Positions 23,217 through 35,205 of a DNA stretch of 64,000 nucleotides are shown piece after piece. The notes under the pieces are model-generated. The model was given only the letters and a program-made list of their open reading frames with translations, ran no database searches and was not told the origin of the DNA. Both the position numbers and the translations under genes were made by a program. This DNA is from Petrosia ficiformis (Eukaryota; Porifera; Demospongiae; Haplosclerida; Petrosiidae). Location: the NCBI GenBank assembly GCA_947044365.1, contig OX345640.1, positions 2,421,501 to 2,485,500 on the forward strand, written 5' to 3'. How positions within the stretch are numbered: position 1 is the stretch's first letter; every line of letters starts with the position of its first letter.

Positions 23217-24600
23217 AACTATTTACGTAAACATTTGGCTAAAAACCAGGTAGAATTTTTTATGAAACAAAATAATTATATAAATCGGCTTAGAAATTAT
23301 AATAATTATACCCTATAGCATTGAAATTTATCCTTTATTTCAAATATTATAATTATGTATGTGTCATCATTAAATTTTATAATTTTAATTTGTCAATTTA
23401 TAGTCAATTTTAAATACAAAAACAAGTAACTTGGGCTTGTTGAACTGACTTCCATCTGAAACACAAGAAGTCACTGTGACAATAGTGTATATTGTATGAT
23501 AATGAAGACAAATTAAATATGAAATATTACATTATCACATTAAAAAATAGTGGTGTATATTAAAAATTGAAATTTGAAAGAAAAAATGTACAAAAAAATG
23601 TACAAATTACAAATAAAACAAGAAATAAAACAAGAAATTAAAAGTCTTCTGGACGGAGGTAGACTGGAACTGCAGCACTGGATGAGGTAGACTGGAACTG
23701 GAGGACCGGATGAGGTAGACTGGAACTGCCCCACACGGGGCTGACTTGAAGAGACCTCCGGCGTCCCCAACCTGGGCATCAGTATACTCATTGTCCTGCA
23801 TTCCTACAACCAGGGCTGGACTAGCCACCACAAAAAAAAATTAAAAAAAAAATTAAAAATTAAAAAAAAAAAAATTTGGGTGGCTAGCCAACCCTGGTTG
23901 TAGGAATGGAGGACAAATGAGTACACAAATTCCAAGTGAGGAGCACAAAAGCTGCAGCAAGTCACAGAAACAGACCTGTGTGGGAGGAAAAGTAGTAAAT
24001 CAACTGTTCAAAAAAATAAGAAAACTCACCTTTTAAGAGAGAAGAGAGTGGATAGATGGATAGGTAGAGTACCTGTATAGAGAGAGAAAAACAGTATGCA
24101 AATTAAACAGTATGTTTTTTACATAAATTATAGTGACAAACAGATTGACCTGTGGTGGTAGTATTATGATCCATAGTGACTTGAAGAGACCTTCAGCGTC
24201 CCCAACCTGGGCATCGGTATAATGATTGCTTCTTGGGTCTTGTCCATCTATCCTCACTTCTTCTTGGTCTTGCAGTCTTGACTCCACTTCTTCTTGGTCT
24301 TGCACTCTTGATCCATCTATCCACTTCTTCTTGGTCTTGCGCAGTCTTGGCCCACTCTTCTTGGTCTTGTCCTCTTCGGCCTTTCGGCCACAAATGTCGC
24401 ATGCTCGAGATGCACTGCTTTTTTATACTAGCAAGATACTTTCAATGACCTCGAAGCTGTTTTGCTAAGAGATAGGCTATCGTTTTGAAGACTACACACA
24501 ACTGACTGCGACCATTATTTAAACTAAGAGCTATATATATAGTAGTTATGGCCATTCAGTACTCAGTATAGACACACAGAGAGATGTACTTTGCATGGCT
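23217..24600. other. Intergenic region with short tandem and foldback repeats
   Basis: No convincing gene. It contains three copies of gaggtagactggaactg (about 23654-23730) and a foldback at 23792-23915. A block, ggcgtccccaacctgggcatc-like, is shared between 23744-23795 and 24177-24226. A run of cttcttcttggtcttg repeats covers 24228-24375 and creates spurious Leu/Ser and Gln/Arg frames. Confidence 0.6.
23792..23915. repeat. Foldback element with A-rich loop
   Basis: Arms of about 40 bp, tgtcctgcattcctacaacc and its near-complement ggttgtaggaatggaggaca, extend inward through ggctggactagccacc. They flank an A-rich loop. Non-coding; probably a small mobile element. Confidence 0.8.
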
Positions 24601-26052
24601 CAAGTCAATGTTAGAAAGACATTTTAATGGTTGGACGACGAACAGCAACAGAAGACTGAAGCTACTTGAAGATGGTGACTGAACTGTGTCTGCTTCAGTA
24701 TGGGAAGGCTTCACAATCCAGGTCTACATACAACACACTCATGATGAAGACAAGACTGATAGAAAGACTATCATTGTACTTATCAGTAGAGATATATTTT
24801 GCATAGTTCAGGTCAATGTGTTACAGTATATCTTTAGTTAGAAAGACAGTGGAATTGATAAAGGTGAGCTTAACTTACTGTATATATATATATATGTGTG
24901 TGTATAATTATTATTACATATATAATTTATATAATTATATATATAATTATATAATTATATAATTATATACAGTATATATATTATAGGCATGGAAGAATAA
25001 CAACAGAAACTAAAACTATTAAGCATCTGTGATTGCTAGTGGAGATATAGTTTGTCAAAACTAAGTCAACAACAGTTAAAGAACTTTAATATGAGAAAGC
25101 TTCATAATCCAGCTATATATCTATGCCATGTACAAGTTAGTTAGTTATAGAGATCATAGGACAGTGGACAAACGTTTACTGAATTCTTTATATATATTTA
25201 TGTTGGAGAGAGTACTGTATTGCTATGACTAAGAGAGAAATGTTAAAATACGCTTATGATAAGTATTATGGAGTCAATGATAACTGTATATGTCATGACT
25301 AATATAATTTCAGATAGGTGTGATCATTTTTATATATAGTGTTATTAGCTACAATAATGATGTGACTGTTGTAACAAATATTATTCATCAATGATATTTT
25401 TTATCAGATGCCAGATCTGTCATGTGAAAAAGTGTTGCTACGTATGAAACTAATAGTGACTCCAGCTTTGAAACACATAAACAGATTTGTTGTAAGACAG
25501 TAAATTTGATAATGTGAGTTCTATTTGCAGCTTTTGATATTAATTAATATTACATTTTTACTGAAGCAGTGAAATCTGTAATTAGCTGAAAATATTAATT
25601 AGAAATTAGAACATTCCTGCACGCACCCTTAATCGTGCACGTGTCAAGACTCAAGAGCACGTGTCGATGACTAAGATGGATAGAAGAGTAACCCTGTGCA
25701 GGTAATTCTTTCCAGATGATTCTTATATTTTCTACTTTTTGTTCTTGTTAACTTTAATTGTTTGCTTTTGTACATATTTTTTTGTTTCACTTCACTATAT
25801 TTTTAAATAATATTCATACACATTTTTCCTATATACAAAACGTTCACATAAGTGAAAATAGTAGAGAATTATTGTGACTATTACAAAAACAGAAATGAGA
25901 CAAATTATTTAGAAGTTTCTTTTGTTTTTTTGTTTCTCGGAATTTATTGGTTTTCTATTCTTATTACATTTAAATTTATTGTTTTATTAATTTTAATTCA
26001 TTATTTTTGATTATTTTTAAATTTGTATCATTATAATCATTCTTTTTGTGTT
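24601..26052. other. AT-rich region without recognised genes
   Basis: Poorly conserved repeats only. Degenerate motifs such as tttgcat-ggctcaagtcaatg (about 24590) and ttttgcatagttcaggtcaat (about 24795) recur. A few short open frames are present but none is supported by homology or splice signals. Confidence 0.5.
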
Positions 26053-26671
26053 CTTGTTATTTTTTTGGTGAGTAAAAATGTCTTTCTGGTTTTTTATTAA
26101 TTACTTTTTACAATATTTTCTTACTCTTAAATCTCTTAGTATAATTACTATCTAACTATTGCATTTCAGCAGTTTGTTTCGTATGTTGTTCTTGTATATT
26201 TTCAATAAAAGGTATTATTCATTTCTGGCACTGATTAGAAAAATATGCCAGTTCTAACAACAGTTTTGTTTCATACGCCATTATAGTTACAAAGTCGATT
26301 TTGCCAGTTGAAAACCACAATGTTTTAGAAACATAGCCTACCAGAAACAGATAGTTTGTTTCTTAGATTTCTGAAATTTGTATGAAAACTGTGTCAGTGC
26401 CGCAATAGCTACTGACTGATTATGAAACTTGAGAGGACTGACATTCATGAATGCCAAGTAAAGCCTTTTATAATATGTTTACATGCCCAAAGTTTTTACA
26501 TTACTAAATATAAAATATTGATTTCTTGTGTGTCTTTATCTCATACATACTATTACTAGAGAATGATAATCATTGTGGGGCAAGCCTGAGAGAACACATA
26601 AAAAGGTGTGGTTGTAAGACGAGGGTGTGTGCAACTGCGCATACATTATGAACACATGCAAGTCTGTGAGG

Positions 26672-26788
26672 ATGGCAAACACTACAGTTCACGGAATAGT
26701 GATGGAAGTTTCACCGATAAAGGTAAGTAGGAAAAACCCTGATGTTAAATACTTTAGCAGGAAGATCACTTTGCTCAGCCATCTATAG
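26672..26788 (+). other. Short ORF in the copy-A-specific segment
   Basis: 38-aa frame starting MANTTVHGIVMEVSPIK, with a good donor (gtaagt) after the Lys codon but also open beyond it. It lies inside the roughly 680-bp block present only in copy A. The pattern vaguely recalls the start of OB-fold-like proteins of mobile elements; that resemblance is weak and no function is claimed. Confidence 0.3.
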
Positions 26789-27802
26789 CTGTTCTCTCTA
26801 TCTGTCTCTCCCACATAATCTTCAATCTCTCTTTTCTTTGCTCAGCAGTCTAATTATCTCTTATCTCCCTCTGCCTGTCTCACCAACCTTACTTCTCTTT
26901 CATAATCTGTCTCCATAGCTCTTGTCAAATCTTCAATCTCTCTTCTCAGGCTTTGCTCAGCTTATCTTCCTCTGTCTCCATTACAACAAGCTCCATCAGT
27001 CTCTCTTCTCTTACGTAATCTCACCTCTCTCTCTGCTTTAGTTTCTCCAGGTCGTTTGGCTCTGTCCCAGTGCCAGCTTTCTCAAATTTTAAAAATTAAA
27101 AGATATTTGCGGAATACGAGAATTAAAAGTATTTACGGAATACGTACGAATACAAACAAACGCACAAATATAATTATATACAATGCAAACTTTTCAGCTA
27201 CCTCACTAGTGTGGGGCTCGCCCCAATTACACGTACTCACTGTGTGGTGCAACAATATTCATGTGCTGTTTGTTGATGTTTGTTCCTAGAATGATACTGA
27301 TAAGGCTAATATGGAAAGTGTATTCATACACATGTGATAATTGGATGTAACTCATACTCTCTCTATACACTACAAGCTCGAGGAGAAGTTTTTAAAAACA
27401 TTTTAAAAGAGTATGTAGGATCAATATAAATACAGTATATATAATATTGTCATTAATAATTTTTAATGACTTATAGCTGTGTCCAAGCAATATATATATA
27501 TATATATATAAATCAAAAAAGCTATAAATTATGCCTGGAAAGTAATGAATGACGTAGCCATGTTACATTGCATTATATTAAGTTAATAAATATAAAAATA
27601 CTAAAAAAATAATAGTTATAAACTATTGTAATAATGATGCTTTTAATCCAACAATAGATTATGATAGGTATAAATAGTAATGCACCTAAAATGGAATATA
27701 ATTATACGACACTATAATTATATATATATATATACTCATGCATGTATGCAATCATGAAGACTTTAAGTACAGTTATTCTTCTACTAGACAATATTCAGCA
27801 GT

Positions 27803-28168
27803 CTAACATCCATATATACAGCACAGGATCAACCAGACAAATACCCACGGCCAACAGAAAAAGGTGATGATACAGTGGAGAATATGGGTTGGTTTGTCTG
27901 ATTTCTGCACTTGCACCACAGTAGGCTAAAGAAAAGAAATAAATTATTTCTCACTAGGAATAAATGCATGAATATGAAGTACCTGGGGTTGATTCATCTG
28001 CACAACTACCGACTGATTCATTGCTTGAGTAGCCTGAGGTGGTGGCTGTTGGTTACCATAAGGTGCTTGTGGCTGGTAGTAGCCTTGAGGCGGTGGTGGT
28101 TGGTAGTACGGTGGTGGTTGTGCTTGTGCTTGTGGTTGTACTTGTGGTTGGTACTCTGGTTGCTGCAT
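27803..28168 (-). CDS. Small Pro/Gln/Tyr-rich protein with C-terminal membrane segment (copy A)
   Basis: Exons 27983-28168 and 27803-27925, joined at phase 0, give 102 aa. The first exon encodes a low-complexity N-terminus (MQQPEYQPQ, QPPPYYQPPPPQGYYQPQ, ATQAMNQSVVVQMNQPQ). The second encodes KSDKPTHILHCIITFF followed by a hydrophobic, Trp/Cys-rich stretch to the stop. This architecture is typical of tail-anchored or hairpin membrane proteins with a proline-rich cytosolic arm; the function is unknown. A near-identical gene lies in copy B, with a shorter Pro/Gln repeat region. Confidence 0.75.
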
Positions 28169-28549
28169 TGTTTGCGGTAACGTTGTTTATCGAGTCAGTC
28201 CCACTTTGCATTTGAGCGAAGGGGCGTTCCCACCAGATATACTCAAAGGGGGAGGGGCTAGAGCCCATGGATTCTCTTACTATATACCAGCAGCCATCAC
28301 CTCCCCCCCACAGCATTAGTCAACAGCATGCAGAACCAGAGTACTAATGTGCTTATAAGAGTGGGAAGTAAACCAAAGGCAACACTTGCAGCTGAATCAT
28401 CATTGCAACGGTGCTGTACATAACTTATTCTATTACTTATTGTTTATAGATTTTAATGGTTGTTCGTGGTGCATGGTCAATGCTGGTAGTAAGTTTCAGG
28501 TGCATGGTAATGGTTTTTCTGGTAGACGTAGTAAGGTGTGTAGGTATAT

Positions 28550-28665
28550 TTAGATGTGCAGTTCACGTATCTCTAAATTAGTTTTCTGGTGTTGCTGTTG
28601 ATTAGGAAGTTGCTGGTAGGGCTGCTGGTACTGTGGAGGAGATGGTTGCTGGTACACATATGTAG
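28550..28665 (-). other. Possible Gln/Pro-rich exon remnant
   Basis: A minus-strand open stretch reads YQQPSPPQYQQPYQQLPNQQ-like sequence and ends at a TAA (28550-28552). It is present in both duplicated copies (about 37035-37150 in B), upstream of gene P. It could be a decayed or alternative first exon of a related gene; no splice connection is established. Confidence 0.3.
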
Positions 28666-30049
28666 TCTGGCATAGCCACCCCCTCCCATTAAAGCGATTT
28701 ATTTGTAAATCAGATACGAAGAATAATTTGTCACCAGCCTTTTACATTATGTTTATAATGACAATAATTTGAAAACTAAACTAAAAATTACAACAAATAA
28801 CAATTTGTTCATAAAAGGGGAAGTCATGTTGTTATAATAAATAGCATCTAGCAGTTTCTCTCATAAGGTTCAAAATATTTTAGATTTAAAATATCAAATA
28901 CATCTTTCTCTGTTTTAGCCGGTAAAAATTTTCTCTGAAAAAAAAGGATTTATTTTACTTGTATAGAGAAGAATGAAAGAAGCAAAAACCTTTATAATAA
29001 TTATAATTTCTGTTACCATGGCAACCTAATAGTTACCCCTCATTAAATATTAAATCATAGTATATATAAATACTGGAGAATAATAATTATTGTGAGCCTG
29101 AGGTGAGCCTAAGGATGTGCAGTTGAAGATAACAGGTGTTTTTTCTGCACAGCCTTTCTTCTCACTGCTTATCACTCTCTGTCTCTGGCTCTTCACTCCC
29201 AGCCTCCCACTGGTGCTCAGTCATCATAGGTTTCCTCTCTTTCTTATGGTGTTCAGATGATCAGATCTCGAGGTTTATGTGGATGTACCCCTCAGCTCTA
29301 TGGACCTTTAGGTATATCCACCTCCACAGCAGGTTGTATTAATTGTCACATATGGTTTATATATTACATATACATGTACTCAATAATTATCACATACATG
29401 TACATGTACAGTACTTTCCCATTTGTGAGGGCTGGTATAATGTGAAAATCTCACCTCTAACATGTCAAATATCCCATGAGCTGTGACTGTCTTTTGACAC
29501 TCCCTCAGAGAATATCTTCTTAATGAACGATTGAATTGCTAGACACATAAAAATAAACTATCTTCATTTTTCTTATAGTATTACTAATGTACATATATAT
29601 ATCAGACGTAGGGTCAAAATAATATTAACACTATGCCCTGCAAGGCCGTCCTTATGATTGCTTTCCCACAGGTTTAGTGTACGTTCATATATTATAATTA
29701 TATATAGCAAGTCTAGTTGAGAACCAAAATCAGTTCTGTAGACTCAACCTATAAAATATAACTACAAATACATTACATGTACTCTTCACCATATTCTACT
29801 AATAATATCACCCTTTGTCTTACACATACTCTTTCCATGTACCTTTGAACCAGTCCAGCTGACAACAGCAAATGGATATTGTTCGGGTGGTGTGACAATC
29901 AAATCCACTCGACGGATCATATCAACTATTTCTTTCCTTTGATAATCTGTTTTTTGTTTCAGTTTTAAAATACAAAATGCTTTGTCAAGATGATCAAACT
30001 TCACCCTTCTGTAATATAAAGAAAGATAACTTGTCGGTAAAGATTTGTG

Positions 30050-30155
30050 TTTGATATTAGTTTTGTTTTAGTTAACTATAACCATAACTAAAACCCTTTT
30101 TAGTAAGGCATTGTGACTTTTGGTTAACTGAACTATAACAAACTAAAACAACACT
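30050..30155 (-). repeat. Dispersed TTACTAAAAGG repeat, copy 4 (copy A)
   Basis: Contains ccctttttagtaaggcattg and tagttaactataacc. It lies in the polymerase intron between the exon 14 and exon 15 counterparts and is duplicated at 38545-38645 in copy B. Confidence 0.6.
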
Positions 30156-30330
30156 ATTTGATATCCACCTTTGCTTTCCTTGAGGAGTATAGGTGGAGTG
30201 AGCTGACATATCATGTGTACCATGTACCTGAGTAGGTGTATTATGACCAATGCTCACATCAGCATGTATGATTAGTCCCTATATGATGTATACAAGTAGA
30301 TATATGCATTAGTTATATCCTGAGTGCAAG

Positions 30331-30409
30331 GGATATATCCAGTTTAAAGCATGAGGCCCAAGGGCACGTAGCATCCGAGGGCCAAATGCTTTAAACTGGA
30401 TATTATCCC
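30331..30409. repeat. Foldback repeat (copy A; also 38818-38896 in copy B)
   Basis: Arms ggatatatccagtttaaagc and gctttaaactggatattatc flank a GC-richer loop (aagggcacgtagcatccgag). Conserved in both duplicated copies, intronic in the polymerase. Confidence 0.8.
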
Positions 30410-32087
30410 AAGCATGAGGGATATAAATAATTTGTGTCATTGGATCACTGTTTGGGGTCATAACCATAACAACTGTATGAGGTCAAGGCTACTAATTAGT
30501 CACACTATCTAAACTTAAAATTCATTAAAGAAACTACAGGGATATAACTAAACCCAACATGTTATAACTAAAACCTTCATGCTTTATCTGATTTGTAGCA
30601 CTAGGGGTTTCTTTGATGTGCGTCATCATAATGACACAATTAAGTCTTGTTGTCTTAAGGCAGATTCACACTAGGTCAGTTTACTCTTTCCAGGGTTTCA
30701 TCAACATGAAATAACATCTCAATTATAAGCTTTCAAGGAACCCAAAAGCATCCTCAGAGGGCCTAAATATTAAACATTTCCTGAGGGGGACCATACAAGG
30801 AGCAGTGCATGTACATGATCAATTCTTTCCCCTACCTAACAAAACATCCTGCCTGCTTACATTGTGCTTACATCAAGCACATACATTCTGTGTACAGTTC
30901 AAAGTATTATATAATCTACTCTTACGTCAATATAAACTTCATTACTTTGGTTTTCATATTGAGCTGTGGGCGTTGCCCTCGAGAGCAAAACACTTGCGCT
31001 ATCGATCACCTTGCTATCTTTCTGGAGCTAAAGAAGAGTACCACATGGCTTTCTTGTTATGTCTTCTATCCAACAAAGTAATAACTATAATCTAAATTGC
31101 TTAGATACTGCATTCTTGGTTTCCATGCGCTACATTGGAAACATTAATTACTTCTGGCTCCGCCCTCAGTAAGATGACCTTCAATTTTCATTATAGACTG
31201 TTCATCCTTGAATCATGCTATATTCATTGTTTATTCTTTTAATAATCATGGGTTAATAAGTGAACCAGGGGAGTTAATAAGTAAGCCCGGGGTGTTAATA
31301 AGTAAATATTTAGCAACCTGTAATCATGCAATCTGATTAGTCAATTCAAATAGTGTATAATCATAGTTTTAAACCATGTATATGCACCACTACAGTTTCA
31401 ATCACTATGGTAATCACACTGTATATATGTACATACACTAAATCTTAATAAATTAGTTTAACTTGAGTAACTGCATTAAGCATGTGCACAAGAAGCTGAT
31501 CTGCATGTTTCCATGGAAATGTTCATGAATTTATGACTCAGTTTCAACTCAATGTGATTCTACTACTTTAGTTCATTTCATCATATAAAATGTAGGAGAA
31601 ATAGAGTGAATGGATGTATAGTTTATAATTGATTTAATTCACCTCATTTCTTATATACTCTGTGATATATTCTACTTCACTCCTTGGAATAAGTTGAGAG
31701 ATTTCTTCGTGATAATTTATACCTAAAAAAACATTACAAATAAAAGAAAGTATTTTCTACATGCATAATGAAATATAGAAGATTTGCACATTGAAATTTT
31801 ATCACCATAAATGAATGTAATGTAAAATACAGAAACATATTTTGAGCATCAAATAAAATCAAGACATAATCTTATGTGTAATTCATTCATGCTCAAAACA
31901 GATGACATATCAGTGAAATTTAGAAAAGAACAATAGTAACTCTATACAATGTTTCAGCGTATTTTACAGCATTCTTCTACACCCAAAGAAGACTGTAAAT
32001 GGCTGAAATGTTGTGTGGATCTACTGTTGTTCTCTTTTACATAAAACATATGGTCAACTCATCAATAAATATATAAGTATACCTTAA

Positions 32088-32663
32088 GGTTGTAGTCTTT
32101 TCCGTGAGCGGATGCTACTCCAATCAGTTTCTAGTCTTGCCAGCTTCTTGCTGCATACAATCTGGTTCAATTCTGTATCTTTTGGAAGCCACACCCACCC
32201 GGGGGTATAATTATTGGGCCTAAATGTTTATTTTCAGAACTTCGGGTGGTGGAGGGGGCGGTAGGCGGGAAACCCTGGCAGGGTAAGCTCTCTGAGAAAG
32301 ATCGGAATTTGATAGTGTCTAGAAAGGTAGATTTTATGGTTTCAGTGAAAAGCTACAGAATTCAGCATTCTTCAGCCTCTTGTAACTATAAAAGTAAAAT
32401 GAATTTGCAGAAAACGGCTCTATTTGTTTTCTCAAAATGCATTGTACTTGATGCACGCCATGATTGGTGGGCGTGGCTTTCTTGGTTTTGTACTTATTAC
32501 AATGGCAAAAATAGACATTTTTCCAACACTCCCACTATTGTAGAGAAGTATAAAGATCATGAGAAGATATGAAGGTTGCTATTACACCAGGTTAGAGTCA
32601 TATTATATAATATTCTATTTTGAAACTGATTGGAGTCGCATCCGCCCACTCCCTAGTACCACC
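32088..32663. mobile_element. TTAA-flanked MITE (piggyBac/Kolobok-type target site)
   Basis: A 576-bp insertion flanked by ttaa on both sides (32084-32087 and 32664-32667). The inverted ends of about 45 bp are ggttgtagtcttttccgtga at the left, facing the complement of tccctagtaccacc at the right; both continue inward through gcggatgc and actccaatcagtttc. Copy B at 41317-41320 has a single uninterrupted ttaa in identical flanks, so B is the empty site. No transposase ORF is present. About 150 bp of the left end matches 54563-54715, the end of the Ulp1/HECT element. Confidence 0.93.
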
Positions 32664-33901
32664 TTAAGCCTACTCATCCACTAAATTTAGCGATTTTTAA
32701 AAGCTCACGTAATTAAAAGTAGACCTATAAGGTCAGTAGTATGTCTAGATCTCAAATTTAACCTAGTTTTTGTATTTCTGTGAGATCCAGTTCCTTGGAT
32801 TGCCGAATATCTTCAATAGTTCTCAGACCCTTTTTGTACCATTTATCAGCTGTAGCAGACCCACAACCATATATTATTGAATATTGATGTAAACAGCTGG
32901 ATTAAATTAAAAAGAACACAATTCAGGAATGAAAGAACAAAATACATGAAGGAAAATGTATCCTTATGATTACTTACAAATTCATTATATTGTTACTTTT
33001 TTATGTGTCTTAAATCCAATTTTCCACTTCTTGTCTTTTAATAACCACTGCTAATCAAACAAGCATTATTTTATTCATCATGCCCCCTAATTAACTAAGA
33101 TGATCAGATTAAAAAGTAATCATAGGGAGGTAGTTGCTAAAATGAAAACTGGACTGGGACTGGGACTGGAGTAGGAGTATAATACTTATACAGACCACAG
33201 AATACAATAATTTCATAAAAACAAAAACATCCTACCCACTGAACAATGTAAATCCTCCTACACCAATGTTAGGAGTACTGACATTGTTTGGGTTATATCA
33301 GGATGTTTTTGTTCTTCTTACTCAAGCATGAAATTATTGTGGGTTTGTATAAGTATTATCTTTAGCAACTACCTCAAAGGGATGGCCACATTCAATAAAA
33401 AAAAAACAAAATAAGTGGATGACAAATTTTAAACAATAGAGAACTGTTCTTGTAGTTGACTAGTTGTGATTGCACATTTTGCCTATATGTACTACATCTG
33501 TTCTGGCCATGGCTGAAGGGAAGAAGCAGACAGGCCTATGGAAGTACTCTCTGTCCAGTGGAATGTAATAGTAAAGGAGATACCTAAAGTTACTCGTACA
33601 TGTGTAAGTTATGTGGCAATCAACTCGCATATCATCGTGCAATTTTAGGGAAAACCTCTAGGTTCTAACATTATTCATTATTATTGAACAGTACTACAGT
33701 AAGCAAGACAAATTAGGTGTCAACTGAACATGAACTATGCAATACAGTGTTTTGATAAGCTCATATAGTACACCATTGGCCCAAAGAGCTTCTTATTTGA
33801 CACCATACAGCTCTTTCTTTGGGGCAGATGGCACTGTTAAAAATTATTATTATGATTATATTGTCACTAACAGCATTAATTCTTTGTTAATTGGGTTGAG
33901 A

Positions 33902-34000
33902 AATTGGCTCAGCAATGGTTAGTGTGTGGGCCATTGGGAATACATCTCAACTTGAGATGTATTCCCAATGACTCGCACACTAACTATTGCTGAGCCAATT
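33902..34000. repeat. Foldback element (copy A; 42869-42967 in copy B)
   Basis: Arms of about 49 bp meet at catctcaacttgagatg. The left arm includes ttggctcagcaatggttagt. The copy B hairpin is nearly perfect; the copy A arms carry a few mismatches (actcgcacac, aactattgc). A diverged relative is at about 48855-49080. Confidence 0.85.
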
Positions 34001-34036
34001 TAGCCCGTACTTCAAAACATATCTAAAACACTGATG

Positions 34037-34073
<37 letters not shown>

Positions 34074-34111
34074 TGAGCTGATGTCCATTAATCTACTTTT
34101 ATGTATTGTCA

Positions 34112-34145
34112 GGAGCTTATGAGCTTCGTGGCGCTCATAAGCTCC
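34112..34145. repeat. Short hairpin with GGAGCTTATGAGC tip (also 43098-43131)
   Basis: ggagcttatgagc pairs with gctcataagctcc across an 8-bp loop. The tip is shared with the MITE at 15938-16103, suggesting an internally deleted relative. The loop differs between the copies (ttcgtggc and ttcacggc). Confidence 0.75.
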
Positions 34146-34884
34146 CAGTATTGTGAAGAGATTTTTATTTTAAACTGTATTTTGTACCTTGATGACTCTC
34201 ATTGAGTGTTTCGCTATTCGATGTAGATCAGTCACCTCTTCAGGTTTCATTACTTTTCTATTTGAAGAGACACGTAGATAGACAAATAGGTTTTATCATA
34301 ATAATACATACCTTGGCAATGCCTTGATGGTACACGAAGCTTGCCTAAAAGCTAGTGCTCGAGTATCTCCTTGTTTGTGATCTAAATGTTGATAATATCT
34401 CTCTAACAGCTCCAAAGCTTCCTGAAAAAGAATAAGCATGCATGCACGTAAATCTTTAATTTTGATGAGTATGAATTAAGCGAAACTAAGATCATGAGAT
34501 TTGCAACTTTACTACAAATAATAATCACTTACAGTGATGTTACCATTTGGATGTTCTAATAATGTAGGTCTTTGACACTCATATTCAGTGACCTACAGAA
34601 AATAATTTTGTATACTATTTCCATGACATACACTGAGATCTATTCATCTATCTATCAATCTGATTATATATTCATCCATCTGTCAATCCATTTGTCTGTC
34701 TGTTTGTCCGTCCGTCCATCCATCCAGTGTGTCCTGACAATCATGTATTTATAGTTGATGAACAATATTAACGCAAACTACTCACTGAGGCTGATAGCAA
34801 TTCCTGTTGAGATGTTCTTGCTGGTGTCTGTGAATCATCTGGTTCTGTCTGTCTAAGCAGTGTTACAAAGAAATGGACAAATAA

Positions 34885-35025
34885 CAAATGAATGGATGGA
34901 TGGATGGATAGATGAATGAATGAATGGATGGATGGATGGATGAATGAATAGATGAATGGATGGATGGATGAATGGATTGATTAATAGATGGATGGAGAGA
35001 TGGATTGATGAATAGATACAGAATG
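34885..35025. repeat. GATG microsatellite (copy A)
   Basis: A (ATGG)n run in the polymerase intron between the exon 4 and exon 5 counterparts; the equivalent tract in copy B is at 43915-44095. The two tracts differ in length and interruption pattern. Confidence 0.85.
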
Positions 35026-35205
35026 GGAACTTAGTTGCTGATTTACCTTAACACGTTCTTGAGTCGATATCTATCAGTAACTTGTATTAGTTTTCCTTCA
35101 ATGAAACTTGTAGTGAGCCCTTTGAAGATAAGAATACAAGTTCTTTATGTGTGAGATACCCAACATAAATATACACTAATTATATACAATCTCTAAATAA
35201 TCTCT

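Larger units (their letters stand above)
28848..35119 (-). pseudogene. DNA polymerase X (Pol mu/TdT-like) pseudogene, copy A
   Basis: This copy keeps the counterparts of exons 4-8 (35047-35119, 34786-34852, 34533-34592, 34312-34421, 34188-34257), exon 10 (32763-32896), exon 11 (31643-31722) and exons 14-17 (30169-30278, 29843-30008, 29455-29538, 28848-28934) of the intact gene. It has no exons 1-3, because the duplication began inside the gene. Exon 9 is removed by a deletion of about 246 bp. Exon 10 has a 10-nt insertion that shifts the frame. Exons 12 and 13, including the catalytic HDVD, are replaced by unrelated sequence. Exon 8 has a Gly-to-Ala change in its LHRIGKHS motif. It has no promoter of its own, and a functional product is not expected. 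Confidence 0.93.
26053..35205. repeat. Tandem segmental duplication, left copy (A)
   Basis: About 9.15 kb, nearly identical over long stretches to 35206-44299 and in the same orientation. It begins at tcttgttattttttt and ends at aatctctctt, abutting copy B. It carries gene P (27803-28168) and a decayed polymerase X gene. Relative to B it has about 680 bp of extra DNA (about 26552-27233), a 576-bp TTAA-flanked MITE (32088-32663), and a deletion of about 246 bp. At 30963-31361 there is unrelated sequence where B has 39476-40406. Confidence 0.95.

Noticed and set aside
24193..24468. Gln/Arg-rich and Leu/Ser-rich ORFs on opposite strands
   Set aside because: Both read the same cttcttggtcttg tandem repeat; no splice or homology support.
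28053..28316. Thr/Ser-rich minus-strand ORF
   Set aside because: Alternative frame across the Pro/Gln repeat of gene P; the gene P frame is the one conserved in both copies.
29136..29342. Plus-strand ORF duplicated at 37623-37829
   Set aside because: Its conservation follows from the segmental duplication. It overlaps polymerase introns and has no recognisable domain.
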